DNA of 64,000 bases from Varroa destructor (Eukaryota > Arthropoda > Arachnida > Mesostigmata > Varroidae): assembly GCF_002443255.2 (NCBI RefSeq), contig NW_019211457.1:27656220-27720219 (forward strand), in the 5' to 3' direction. Shown here piece by piece: positions 54,091-64,000 of this stretch. Made by a program: the position numbers and the translations under genes. How positions within the stretch are numbered: the stretch's first letter is position 1; each line of letters starts with the position of its first letter. A model generated the notes under the pieces. The model saw only the letters and a list, made by a program, of their open reading frames with translations, had not been told where the DNA came from and did no database searches.

Positions 54091-57000
54091 CTGGAATAAA
54101 AACAGGAGAAGAGAAAAAGAAAAAGTTGCTACCAGAGCGAAAATTCCAAACCGGTAATAAATGCCGCAGGTTAAACGTAACTCAACAGTGAACTGAAATT
54201 TAGAAATGAAAATATTTTGAAAATAGCCTGAAATGTCAGCTTTAAATCGATAAAGCTGGAAACATTAATTCTGTTCACTCTGTGAGGGGTGTCTTTGTTT
54301 TTGAGGCCCCGCTCAAGAATATAAAACTGTGTTAAAAAACCCCACAAACTTCCAACTTTCTGAATCACTAATTTTTACGGCTATTATACGTACATGTGGA
54401 GTGACAAATTTGATTTACACTATAATATCACTTAGCACTTAATAGCAGGTGACCTCGCACTAACCAAGGGCTGATGCTGGGGGCTAATATGCTGCTTGAG
54501 GAAGGTCTCCTTTCTCCGCAGGAGGAGGCTCCCAGCCCCCGTTCGAATATCTCTGTCTCGTGCGTCAGGATGTGCGTTAAATGATGCACTACGGCACATG
54601 TCCGCAATATCACAAGGAGCATCTCGCCCCTGTGTGTTTGGCTCAAGTGTCGACTGGCTAAGAGCATCGGCGTCTTGCGGGAGTCGGTGCTCAGGCCTTA
54701 TACACATCATAGCCATATCCTGAGACCCATCTGATTCTTGACCTAACAAGTTGATATTGCATGGATCGCTTTCGTTGCGTCTGAAATCATAGGTATTGAG
54801 AATTTGGTAATTAACATTAGCTGATGTTTTACAAAAATACTGTTGTAGTTGATATTGTTATGTCTACAGACACTTATTAGTATTAGTGGACGCCAAATAA
54901 TAAATCAAAACCGGTAATAATAAAAACCTAAAAATGTGCTAACCCGGGTAAAATAAACTTCAACAGAAGCTTGGTCTATGGAAAAGAAATTCCTTAATTT
55001 CTTAATTGAGCATACGACTTATTAAATCACATGAATAAATCTTGGAGGCGAACCCTTATGCAAAATGAAATAGAAAAACAATTTACCTGCAGTTTCGAGG
55101 GGATGTCCTGCTCGTGTCAAGCAATCCGGCCGCATTTGCATTCGAGACCGATTCCGACATAATCTGATGATTCAGGTCGGCCCCAGGTCGAGTGCGCTGT
55201 TTGGCCGAAGGTAACCTCATTGAGAAGCGGCCTCCATCCTGCCTTGAGAAAAGGTTCGGGTTGCTTCCAGTCAGAAGGTGTACCTTCTGGGAGACAACGG
55301 GCTCCTGCAGGCCCAACCGGGCTCTCCTCAGGGCAAAGGCTCGATTCATTTTCATGGAGTCCCCGCCGGTTAGGTGAGACCCAGAGGAGTTGGAAGACTC
55401 GAGGCTAAAGTCCGACCCGCCGTAAGTGCCTCTTCTTAGTGTCGAAGGACCGCTAGATGTTACGCTTTTTTCCGCGTTAATAACCCGTCCTGTAGCGCCA
55501 GCATTAACAGGCTCGCGCTGCGCATAACTAATTGCTGTTGTCGATGCCGTAGATCGCGCACTTGGTGGGCGAGATACGCCCGAACTTGGTCTACGGACCT
55601 TAGCTGACCCTGAAGCGTTTGACGAGACTGGGGTTTTAGTGGTGGTGATTTTGGCTCGAACAACGGCTGGTTTTGAGGGCAGACCTCCAGTAGACGACCC
55701 CGAACTGATCGTAGAGGACATCATTGAGTCGGTCATTAGATTTGACGGAGTCGGCACCGAAGAGGCGAGGAAAGTCGTTGAAGAGGTGGTCCGGTTCCGC
55801 CGGGGCGGTGCGACTACCGGCTGAGTCTGAAGAGTGATAGATGCCGACAAAATATGGCCAAAATAAATTAAGTCAGATAAAAGCTATTTTTGCCTTAGAA
55901 CGTTAGTCGTTGATACTGCTAGCGTATCATTCTTGGAAGGAATATCAATTGCAAGGTGGTGCAATATGCTGTCAAGTTAGTCGATATATTTGTTTTCTTT
56001 TACCTACACCGCGCGGTCACCATAAAATCGATAATATAGCACATATCTTAGCAGAGCAATTAGTAGATAGTCGAACCAAAACATAGTCGCTTTTATACAC
56101 AGTAAACTTTGTCAACTTACTCTTGTAACTGGAACATTGTGTTTGTTGATTTTACTGAACGTTCTTGTGCGATTTTGATAGTCCTTAAAACTATTGGTCT
56201 CGTCGATTTCACCGGGGACTGGCTGCCTATGCACGCCAAATACCTGGTCAATTTTCGTCCTGGCCTCTCGCGCCTGGGGATCATCTACAGTATAAGTACC
56301 CGCCTCACTGCGATGATCCCCGTCCTCTTCGCCGGCCTCGTCATCGATTTCTTCATCGTCGCCGCTGTACCGATAAACACATACATATTTACGCATATTA
56401 ATAGATGGATGGCATAAGTAATAATACAATTTAGCATTGTCTAATGGATTAAACAATTATCATGTTTTAGTTATTTCTATGGAACAGCTAATCGAAGTTT
56501 GTCCGCATTAATTGAACTAAAAATAGTTATTTCTTAAATGGCCAGTCTATGAAAAGGGGCAGGTGAATTCGCACAAAGGTTTGAGGCATAAGGACTTTTT
56601 GTATTGATTCGATGCAACAGGTTCATCGCGCTCTTGGATTGGCAAATGCGTTAAGATATTAATCCTCTACCAAACAATCATTTTAATGAGACATTGGTCG
56701 CTTTGACGGGCAGTATTTTGTACTCACTCGACGTTGGGTCCATCGTTGTTGCTCTGTAGCATCTTTTGTATGAGAAAGTTAGCACTGTCTGAGAGGCTGC
56801 CATTGAGTCCGTTCTGAACGGTGCCCCCGGTTCCAGCTGAGTCTCCGCTGAACTCACTTACGCGGCATTCCTCCTCTTTGTTCCGAGCTGCCAGCTCTCG
56901 CCGTTGGAGCACGCTCTGTGGTATCGAGGCGCGTCTTCTTGGCTCGTCGAAGTTTATTACAAAAGCTTTGGCTTTGTTTTTTGTCCTCGTCGTGCAATGA

Positions 57001-60000
57001 ATACCGTCGCCGTGGTTTTCCTTTGCAGTTTCCGAGGGTGACTTTTTCCTTAAAGAAGGGGGTGCTAAACTGATGAAAAAACCCATTATCGTTCCGATCA
57101 CAAATAAAAACAGTTATGTTTTTGCTTCAAATGTGACACAATGTTCGATTCACATGATACTTTAAATGCAGTTTAAGTGTTAGTTGTCATCGACGATAAC
57201 CTGGCACACGACGCACTTGTCCCAAGTGTAATCCAGAAGAACAACTGGTCGTCAATCGAAAGTAGGGATGTAAATCTCACACAGTAGGACCTCATTGCAC
57301 GACGAATGCGTGTTAAACACAGCTCCGAACGCGCAAAATTTGAACTTCCTCAAATTAATCTCTAGCTAGTACTCCGGGTTAACGTTTTGCTTTGGCCAGC
57401 TTTTAGTCCCAGAAGATTAACTTATCTTCTGTTGTCTTATTGTTTGATTATGTCAAGGGATCACCATGCCGTCCAATCAAGCATCTATTGGACCATCGAA
57501 CCAGCCAACAATGCACACAGCGAGTACACATCTGGTGATCATCGCCGCGAAATAGCAGTTCATCATCAGTTAAAAGGCCTTTCGTCTTGTAATTTGTCTG
57601 TTCATCAAGTACTGATGGCGCCTAATACGAATCGGCGACGACAGCGTCGTCTATTCGTTTCTCGCTGTTTCCAATTTGACATGTCTTTCATCTCAGCACG
57701 ACGTAAACAGCGACTCTACATTCGTAATAGTAAAGACATTCGTTCTAGAAGCCGTAATTCAAACGGCAATTGTCGCCATAGTAACACCATACGAGACTTG
57801 CTGGTTGACTGATACAAGGGCCGCTGGCTGCATCGCGACATTCCGTCGCTAGAAAAACATAAGCTATATCCAGCAAGTTTAACGATGACTCACAACACTT
57901 CAATGCCTCTCTTGTCTGCCTGCCCACTTTTCGTACCAGTGCATTGGCAGAAAGGGTCTGTTGGCTTGAAATGAAGCTGTATAAAGACTGAGTAGCGGCA
58001 ACCCCAATGGACGCACCGCTGAGAGAGGGCCCAGAACAAGACCTATTTCATGAATAGCCGACATATACCGACGCGTAGACACATACAAACTCATACGCAA
58101 ACAGTTACGTATCTCATAAGACACACGTCTTTTTTTTTCTTCTTTGGTTGCTGTTACTGTCTCTGCGGAGACTTGCGGGTCAAACAGAATCAAACCCAAG
58201 CTGCTAATATATCATACCAGAGCCGCTTTGTTACCATAGTGGTAAATTCTGTTTGGTAGAACTCATACATACAGACACAATATACGTGTGTGTCGTACGC
58301 AACGCATAGCAAAATCGTCATGGAAATAGCTAGGAAATGCCGCCCGAACTCTGGACGCAAAGAAAAACGGTCTTTGCCGTAGAGGCTCACTGGTTACAGT
58401 AACTAATGCGGTATATGACGGTGCAAGAGTAATTGGGATAGGACCCACTAATGTAGCTGATTCTCTCAACATTGGTGAAAGCCCACCATCGCATTGCTCT
58501 TAACAGATTCGGTTAGACAACGCTGGCACCAACGCTTGCCCCTTTGCTCAAATGGCCACCAGACAGAACAATGAAATGTGCCATATGTATATTTGAATGC
58601 CCTGAAGTATTCCGAGCCTCAAGAATTCCACGAGTCGCTTTCTGTGGGGCAGTGCATGTACCGCCATCTTTTTACCGTCAACCCACGCCTTCCTCGAACA
58701 TACGCGCTCGTTCAGCAAACCGAACGCGGCAGCTTCGGCTGTACACGGAAAAGTGGTTGGAGAATTCGGACGGAATTCGGTTTTCGGACGAGATCTAAGC
58801 GTTAACTGGGTGAAAGGAGATCAAATGAAAAGTAAGAGACCCCGAATAAATAAAGACCAGCACACAGTCTTATAATTAGTGTGAAATTAGAAACAACAGG
58901 AGTGTGAACTATTACCGAAGTTGCAGATTTGCCTTGTAATTATCATGTGCAAGGGGAACTATAAATGTGCATGACGGTTATTTGAGGAATTGCCAATTCT
59001 CCCGCTTACTTGGCAAACGGTTATGGCAACAGTTAAATCTATCACGCGACATTCCCTGCCAATTGGCCTCAAGGACGCTTGTTCGGAGTTCGCTAACAGG
59101 AAGGAAGCGTTGAGGGCAGTCCTTGCATTCGTTAACAACATTTATATGTTGTACGTATAATTCCGTGATGTAAATTTTTCCCTTCACGTGAACGTATAGC
59201 GTGCAGAAGTGCGTTACCTTGGCTAGTTAAAAAGTGATCCGATAATTTCCTTTTCATTTTGTCCATTACATCCCTATCCATTACAGTCATTAAGTAATCG
59301 TTTGCTCCAATAGTAAATGCCTTAAACACTATATGCGATCCGTGAAACAATGAGGGCAAGTACTTCGTCGTTCATATTCTGCCAGTTCGTCCCCTTCTTC
59401 GAATACAGTCAGTGTAAATGCTGGTTCATGATAGTGCTTGGGTTTAAGTCGATCCTTACCCAAATTAAAAAGTGAGAGAATCAGGTGCGCAGCATTCACG
59501 CATGCGTTCCTGGTCTTCTTAGCCACCTGCCCTGAAGCACAACTTGTTCCATCGTCGGCCGTTTTTATGAACTCCATTGACGTGTCCTACGCCGTGTTTC
59601 AGCTCATATAATGAGTCATATAACGAGTTCTAATACTAATAGCCCAGTGGCTGGTTTGTTCTGAGTTGCAATGTATTGCTTTTTTCATTTGGTAAGACAA
59701 ACGAGAATCAACAGGTGCAGGCTTTATCTGACTCCGACATTTGATTCTGACATATAAAATTATTTCAGAATGGTGGACCGCACGACGAAGTAGCGTAAGT
59801 ACACATCCGCTACCGCACGAAGCGAACAGGCATACGTGCAAATGGCCGCAGACAGCATAAAATTAAGTCCTTCGATCCACTACATAATGTCTTTTTTACG
59901 TGTGTTTGCACGCACACGGTTCAATCTACAGCTGAAAAAGACTGCTGACGATAGGGCTTAAACATTGTTAGGCCTCGTTGTCCACTTGGCAGCGCTTAGT

Positions 60001-63000
60001 CAGTCCTTTCGCGGTTGACGTCGCTGTTGTTGCGTTGTAAAAAAAGCAAATCGACGCCACCCTTAGACCATAATCGCAATTGGCGCTACCGCTCTGCTTA
60101 TATGGCGCACAACACGAAGTACTGATATGGACTCCGACTGTTCGATGCCTGCCACGGCCACGAAAGGACCAGAAGGACGCCTATGATTTCCGTAATGCTG
60201 ATGGTAGCGGTGGCGGTAATACCAAATAAAATGACTACTTCGATGGTTTTGTAAACTTCATGAGCAACCGGGATATAAAGAATATATATGTTGGCTTGCC
60301 GAGAAAATCAAACGAGGATTACCAATTTCAAAATTGTTAGACTAAATATGAGCCATTTTGATTTACTGCGTTCTGTTATTCCTGATAACATTATAATTCT
60401 ATCACTGTAGAACTTCTGTGACTTCGGAGCGAAAGATTGTCAGAACTAGTTCATTCCATTGAAGCTACATTAACACCATTTTCTGTAGAAACCAAAGCAG
60501 ATGATAGCCTGACGGTGGAACATCCGCACTATAAAATGGGATACATTAAAAGTTCCCCCAAGTATTATCGGACAGCCAAACACGTATGTGGCCTGGCATT
60601 GTGATAGAGGAAGACGAGCCCCTTCTCTGCTCACTAGCTCCGGTCGATTTCTCAGTAGCTTATGATCCTTTTGCTTGCCGTCGATAGTGAAGATTCGAAT
60701 CAGTCTTCCCTCCAGCCGGCAGGTAAAAATTGTGAAATCAAGTGAATCTTGGCAGAAGTTTCACTATCTTCAAGGCTCTTCATCTTATTTAGGTCTCAAT
60801 AAAATCAATGATATTTTTGATTAGGCAGAAATTTCGTTTTGCTTTCAATTATTGTTTTATTTGTTCAACTCTGCTTGTTGTCGCCGTATGTTTCCTATTT
60901 AGGTGTAAAGGTAAACTCAGCTTAGAAAGATATCAGGGTAATCATTGAGATACAATTCAAAGAGTACGATAGACTCCATTTATAACGTATGAAAAAACAC
61001 GGGAGAGAGAAGAGCCTGCAATCTTTTAACGTTCTAGAGAAAATGGCGGCCGTTCGTGTAACGGCGAGTAAGAACGGTTATCTTTGAACAATGCCCTTTG
61101 TACGTGCATTGAGATGCGCAGATAGTTTCTGAGGCAGAACGCAGTATTGTTCGAACCATCACACCGCGCAATTATTATCGCCAGTTTTGTTGATACCGAC
61201 GACACACGCACTGCTATCGTACCGTAATATTTAGGTCCGCTATAAAATCTGAGGTGGTACTTCGCCATACATGCTAAATCTTACACACTCAGGGATCAAT
61301 GCAGGTGGCAGATTATCCGGGAAGACAGAAACGTGACGGGCAAACCCGGCACTACGTCCCACCTAAAAGTGGGCCGACAGAACGGATGCAGTCAGTCGCT
61401 GCCTTAGGCTCCCCGGACACCTACGAACGTTCCAAAAGTTCACTTAAATCACCGATATCAGTAACGAGAAGCGTAACATTTCGATGTGTAAATACATTGT
61501 GCCACTTCGGCCGGCGTCAAAATTCCGGTCGATAGAGGCACGGCGAGAGAAACGAAAAGACTAAGCTTGAACTTTAGAGACCTCCTACCGAAATTGGCTG
61601 TACAAAATTAAGGCAATTGACAACAACATAGTCGATCTACAGGTATGCACGAGGTGATATGCTGTACAGCGCAAGTACTCAATCAATAGCGCCGTGTTGA
61701 AGCGACATACGTGGTGTCGCTGCGAATGTATCCTCTATTTTGTCGTCATTTGTCTAGTATGGTTGTTTTAATATATAAAAGTATTATAAATAAGAAAAAA
61801 TATCGTTATAGATTGCTCATTTTACCTAGCAAAACTTCACTGACGTTTCTTCGTCTGTCCACCCAATGGCAGTCTAGCATGTATTATATGTGCTTACGCA
61901 CATATATCATCTGCGAGTATTTATATTTATCGGTCTTTTACTTGATTGTGTAATTGCATATGTCGGGGTAACTACTCAACAAGGCCTACACTATTGTTGA
62001 TATTATCCAACAAGTCCTTTCTACTTACGGACTAGTAACCGCTCCATTGTTGACACCGGTGGCAGCTCCGCCTGCTCCTCCACCAGAGGTATTTTCAACA
62101 TGTAGCGTCCCGTTACTTTGTAACATAACCGCACTTCCGTCATTATTGTTGTTGCTCGTATGATTATTAAGCCCCCCTCGGCCAACCGGATAGGTAACGA
62201 AAGGTTCTCGACCATCTGCCGGAATTGTCATGGCTACAGGCCTACGAGTCCCAACTACGCCGCTGTTCACACCCCCGACACCGATTTGACGTTCACGGTC
62301 GCCACCAGCCGTGGCTTGCTGGGGGCTTCGCTTTACCTCCTGGTCCCAGAGCGACGACGCGACCATACGGTTGTCGATTTGAGGTTCGCTGGGTGAACGC
62401 ACTGGGGCCGCGTGATACGATGCCACCATTCCGACAAGTGACAGATCTCTCGGAACATGGGCTCCACGCTTTAGTAAGCCTCCTGACACATTTTCCGAAA
62501 GGGGGGACGCGGGTGATTCCAGAGTGGGTACTGAATGATTTTTGTGCAGTTCACCCCGCTGAGTAGGTGGCCGAGGAGCTATGCTTCCCATTGAGACGTC
62601 TTCCAGCGAGTCGCATCCTTTCATTGGGCTCGTCTGTTAAAATGAAGCGGAAATTATGATCATTTTCGTTAGCAGATTAGCGTAAACACAACGATTAGAA
62701 ACATGTGGTGGCGAGATGTTACATAGAAAGACATTACTTCCAATGGGGTATTTTAGCTAAACAATTTCACTAAGCAGAGTGAGCAATTTTGTTAAGGTTC
62801 TTGTGCATACCTGTATTCATACTATTACCACCATAAATCATCATGGTCATCGCCATATACATTACGATAGGTATTTAGTCAATTTTCAATGTCATACAAA
62901 CACAGAACAGCTGTGTTTGTTGTATGCTTTGTCCAACTCCAGTTTAAAACGAACCTTGAAAACCGAGAAAGCAAACCCCAATCATGACTGTGTAATAATT

Positions 63001-63376
63001 GATATTTTTTATATACTTTTATAGGAATTATAATACAAACATTGAAAGTAGCCAGGGGTCGCTGTTACCTGCCGCTGTTGTTGCAATAGCGTGTTCTGAT
63101 TTTGTTGCTGTGCTATCGGATGTCCGCGAATTGCGCTGTTGTTTGAAATGACGAGCGTGTCCGACTCATTGAGTGAGTCGTCGTCCTCGAGAGGAGTTGC
63201 AGCCATACCTGCTTCAGGGGCCGCAGCAGTCGAAGACCTGGTCGTATCAACCTCATCGTTACCTCTGGATAGTTGCATTTCGAACGCCTGCTTATGGTAA
63301 CCAAACCGGATTTGGTCTCCGTGCTCCAGTTTCACGTATGACTGTTCCGGTATTCGAATGCCATTCACGTAGGTAC
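53449..63376 (-). CDS. CEP170: CEP170-like centrosomal/microtubule-associated FHA-domain protein (5' partial, seven exons)
   Basis: Seven minus-strand exons join in frame with consensus splice sites: 63376-63069, 62633-62029, 57069-56728, 56364-56121, 55826-55087, 54780-54465 and 54090-53449. They encode about 1065 residues. The N-terminal part visible here is the second half of an FHA domain (GTYVNGIRIPEQSYVKL, then a DQIRFGYHKQAFE strand). It closely resembles the vertebrate CEP170 FHA domain. Further family landmarks follow: an AFVINFDE segment, GTYTV...KIDQVFGV, a serine/arginine-rich basic region with RRARLG, and a C-terminal helix pair (ISQLSGKLRFSARAL and ELSGILRNLRNIEQSL). In vertebrates CEP170 marks subdistal appendages of the mother centriole and binds microtubules and PLK1; the role here is inferred from homology. 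The protein is shorter than human CEP170, mainly between the VFGV motif and the C-terminal helices. The start and first half of the FHA domain lie beyond base 64000. Confidence 0.9.
54091..54464 (-). other. CEP170 intron before the terminal exon (374 bp)
   Basis: A phase-0 intron with GTTAGT donor and tttattccag acceptor. It is AT-rich and nothing else was seen. Confidence 0.7.
54465..54780 (-). CDS. CEP170: CEP170 exon, linker before the C-terminal domain
   Basis: The acceptor cctatgatttcag precedes 54780. The first base completes an Arg codon with the previous exon. The donor TTG|GTTAGT ends the exon at 54465 in phase 0, which is the phase required by the last exon. It encodes about 105 residues (NESDPCNINLLGQESDGSQD ... 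RKETFLKQHISPQHQPL) with no recognised domain. A donor a few bases further on (GCGAG|GTCACC) is weaker and has the wrong phase. Confidence 0.75.
54781..55086 (-). other. CEP170 intron (306 bp)
   Basis: A phase-2 intron with GTAAAT donor and gatttcag acceptor. It is AT-rich with no other content. Confidence 0.8.
55087..55826 (-). CDS. CEP170: CEP170 exon, basic Ser/Thr-rich region with RRARLG motif
   Basis: The acceptor tcactcttcag precedes 55826 (phase 0) and the donor GCAG|GTAAAT ends the exon at 55087 (phase 2). It encodes about 246 residues rich in Ser, Thr, Arg and Pro, typical of a microtubule-binding basic region. It contains AFALRRARLG, matching the LLRRARLG motif of vertebrate CEP170, together with RPSSGVSRPPSARSTAS and FSRQDGGRFSMRLPSAKQR. 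No folded domain is apparent. The high density of SR/SP/RxxS sites suggests phosphorylation (inference). Confidence 0.88.
55827..56120 (-). other. CEP170 intron (294 bp)
   Basis: A phase-0 intron with GTAAGT donor and cactcttcag acceptor. No other content was seen. Confidence 0.8.
56121..56364 (-). CDS. CEP170: CEP170 exon with the GTYTV...VFGV motif
   Basis: The acceptor atcggtacag precedes 56364 and the donor ACAAGA|GTAAGT ends the exon at 56121. It encodes an acidic run (GDDEEIDDEAGEEDGD) followed by AGTYTVDDPQAREARTKIDQ and VFGVHRQPV. This corresponds to the conserved GTYTIELENP...KMIDKVFGV segment of vertebrate CEP170. It is the most diagnostic block of the gene outside the FHA and C-terminal domains. 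An inner possible donor before VTTTGG-type sequence (CAG|GTATTT at the Gln-Val of DQVF) would destroy the conserved VFGV motif and was not used. Confidence 0.9.
56365..56727 (-). other. CEP170 intron (363 bp)
   Basis: A phase-2 intron with GTGAGT donor and cggtacag acceptor. No other content was seen. Confidence 0.8.
56728..57069 (-). CDS. CEP170: CEP170 exon with the AFVINFDE motif
   Basis: The acceptor gttttttcatcag precedes 57069 and the donor GTGAGT starts at 56727. Phase is 2 at both ends. The phase matches the upstream exon at 62029-62633, so no further exon is required between them, although a symmetric one cannot be excluded. It encodes LAPPSLRKKSPSE, then KAKAFVINFDEPRRRASIPQ, which I align with the SFTIEFDD segment of vertebrate CEP170. 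A Ser/Gly-rich stretch and FLIQKMLQSN follow. Confidence 0.87.
57070..62028 (-). other. large CEP170 intron (about 5 kb)
   Basis: The intron is bounded by a GTAAGT donor and a ttttttcatcag acceptor with compatible phase 2. It contains unexplained overlapping open frames on the minus strand at 58959-59577 (see findings). I found no other coding sequence, RNA gene or recognisable transposon in it. Confidence 0.7.
62029..62633 (-). CDS. CEP170: CEP170 exon, low-complexity Gly/Asn/Ser/Pro-rich linker
   Basis: The acceptor cattttaacag precedes 62633 and the very strong donor GTAAGT begins at 62028. The exon starts phase 0 (TSPMKGCDSLEDVSMG) and ends phase 2. It encodes about 201 residues of predicted disordered linker with SP sites (SPASPLSE, RSPSEPQ), a GGDRERQ patch and a Gly/Asn-rich end (NNHTSNNNNDGS, SGGGAGGAATGVNNG). 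There is no recognisable domain. It is supported by frame continuity, splice sites and position between the FHA exon and the next conserved exon. Confidence 0.82.
62634..63068 (-). other. CEP170 intron (435 bp)
   Basis: A phase-0 intron with GTAACA donor and cattttaacag acceptor. It is AT-rich and nothing else was seen. Confidence 0.8.
63069..63376 (-). CDS. CEP170: CEP170 exon encoding the second half of the FHA domain
   Basis: The acceptor (minus strand) tatcttcgcag precedes base 63376, and the donor CGGCAG|GTAACA ends the exon at 63069. It starts phase 1 inside the Gly codon of the FHA NG/GT turn and ends phase 0. It encodes GTYVNGIRIPEQSYVKL, the last FHA strands (QIRFGYHKQAFEMQL), an acidic Ser-rich linker (EDDDSLNESDTLVI) and a Gln-rich end (QQQNQNTLLQQQRQ). 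The FHA phosphopeptide-binding Arg and SxxH residues would be in the missing upstream exon. Confidence 0.92.
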
Positions 63377-63465
63377 CTGCGAAGATAAAATCAAAAGATA
63401 AATCATAAAAGAGCAACACGATTAAAAACACGTTCGATTAATCACGCTACATTTTTGAGTATTCT

Positions 63466-63496
<31 letters not shown>

Positions 63497-63657
63497 AGGG
63501 AGACAGCTCGAGGTGCATATAGATGACACCTGAATCTACTACTACTACTACTACTACAGGGAGACAGCTCGAGGTGCATATAGATGACACCTGAATCTAC
63601 TACTACTACTACTACTACAGGGAGACAGCTCGAGGTGCATATAGATGACACCTGAAT
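63466..63657. repeat. 61-bp minisatellite containing an internal (CTA)n triplet run, three copies
   Basis: Three tandem units lie at 63466-63535 (70 bp, longer triplet run), 63536-63596 (61 bp) and 63597-63657 (61 bp). Each is a (CTA)n run followed by the same 39-bp non-triplet segment (begins AGGGAGACAGCTCG, ends ATGACACCTGAAT). By eye the 39-bp segments are identical, which points to recent duplication. It lies in a CEP170 intron, where the transcript reads (UAG)n. Confidence 0.97.
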
Positions 63658-63969
63658 CTGCATATGTTGTAGGCCGACTTTTTTCCTAATTAGATAGATC
63701 GAGGTTTTGTACAAAACCAATATATCCATTAGGAGATCTACGCTCAACTGTCAGGGAAAGCGCTACTTCAGCAGCTTTTTCCAACTGTGAACCCTACTTT
63801 TCGTTAACTCTAGAATAATCCGTTACCATATTTAAAGCTGATTCCTGCTGTTTCATATTTATCGGAAGTGCTGTTGGAATATAATTGAGCCGAGATTCGA
63901 TCAATGACGACTAAATAGGTCCACCTAAATAAAGGACAGTTCTGTTCGTGACCACACAACGCGGTCTGT

Positions 63970-63996
63970 AAAATAAAAAAAAAAATAAAAAAAAAA
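63970..63996. repeat. A-rich tract at the window edge
   Basis: Nearly pure A with single T interruptions. On the CEP170 coding strand it is a T-rich intronic tract. Confidence 0.9.
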
Positions 63997-64000
63997 TGAT

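Larger units (their letters stand above)
63377..64000 (-). other. 3' part of a CEP170 intron that continues past the window edge
   Basis: The acceptor cgcag is at 63377-63381. The intron carries the TAG-rich minisatellite at 63466-63657 and an A-rich tract at 63970-63996 (T-rich in the transcript). The exon with the start codon and the first half of the FHA domain must lie beyond base 64000. Confidence 0.75.

Noticed and set aside
63466..63657. CRISPR-like array of three repeats
   Set aside because: The units are directly tandem with no unique spacers and contain a triplet microsatellite. This is a minisatellite in a eukaryotic intron.

Overview
This window is eukaryotic nuclear DNA from an animal, most likely an arthropod. 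The evidence is two intron-split genes with GT/AG splice sites, scattered (AT)n microsatellites, and no operons or ribosome-binding sites. One gene is an Echinoid orthologue: seven Ig domains, FN3, a membrane span, and the C-terminal EIIV motif known from the fly protein. The non-insect-like compactness and low transposon content would fit a chelicerate such as a parasitiform mite, but that is a guess.

Layout. Bases 1 to about 42160 hold no coding region I can recognise on either strand. The only items I can point to there are simple repeats, a tRNA-like and a 5S-like sequence, a possible transposon end and one strong hairpin. Because the first visible echinoid exon opens with a split codon, its signal-peptide exon lies upstream. 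Part or all of this 42 kb is therefore probably a long 5' intron plus regulatory DNA of that gene.

Bases 42164-46005 (+) are three exons of echinoid, encoding about 1105 residues and complete to the stop codon. Bases 46006-53448 are AT-rich and non-coding, with microsatellites and candidate poly(A) signals. Bases 53449-63376 (-) are seven exons of a CEP170 (centrosomal protein 170 kDa) homologue. The exons join in frame for about 1065 residues, from the second half of the FHA domain to the stop. Its first exon(s) lie beyond the right edge. The two genes are convergent (tail to tail).

The two proteins have no direct known partnership: Echinoid is a homophilic adhesion molecule of epithelial junctions, and CEP170 is a microtubule- and centriole-associated scaffold. 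I found no previously undescribed gene system. The most useful leads are the hairpin at 40141-40203, the 61-bp TAG-rich minisatellite next to the CEP170 FHA exon acceptor, the short tyrosine-rich Echinoid tail, and an unexplained ORF cluster inside the large CEP170 intron.
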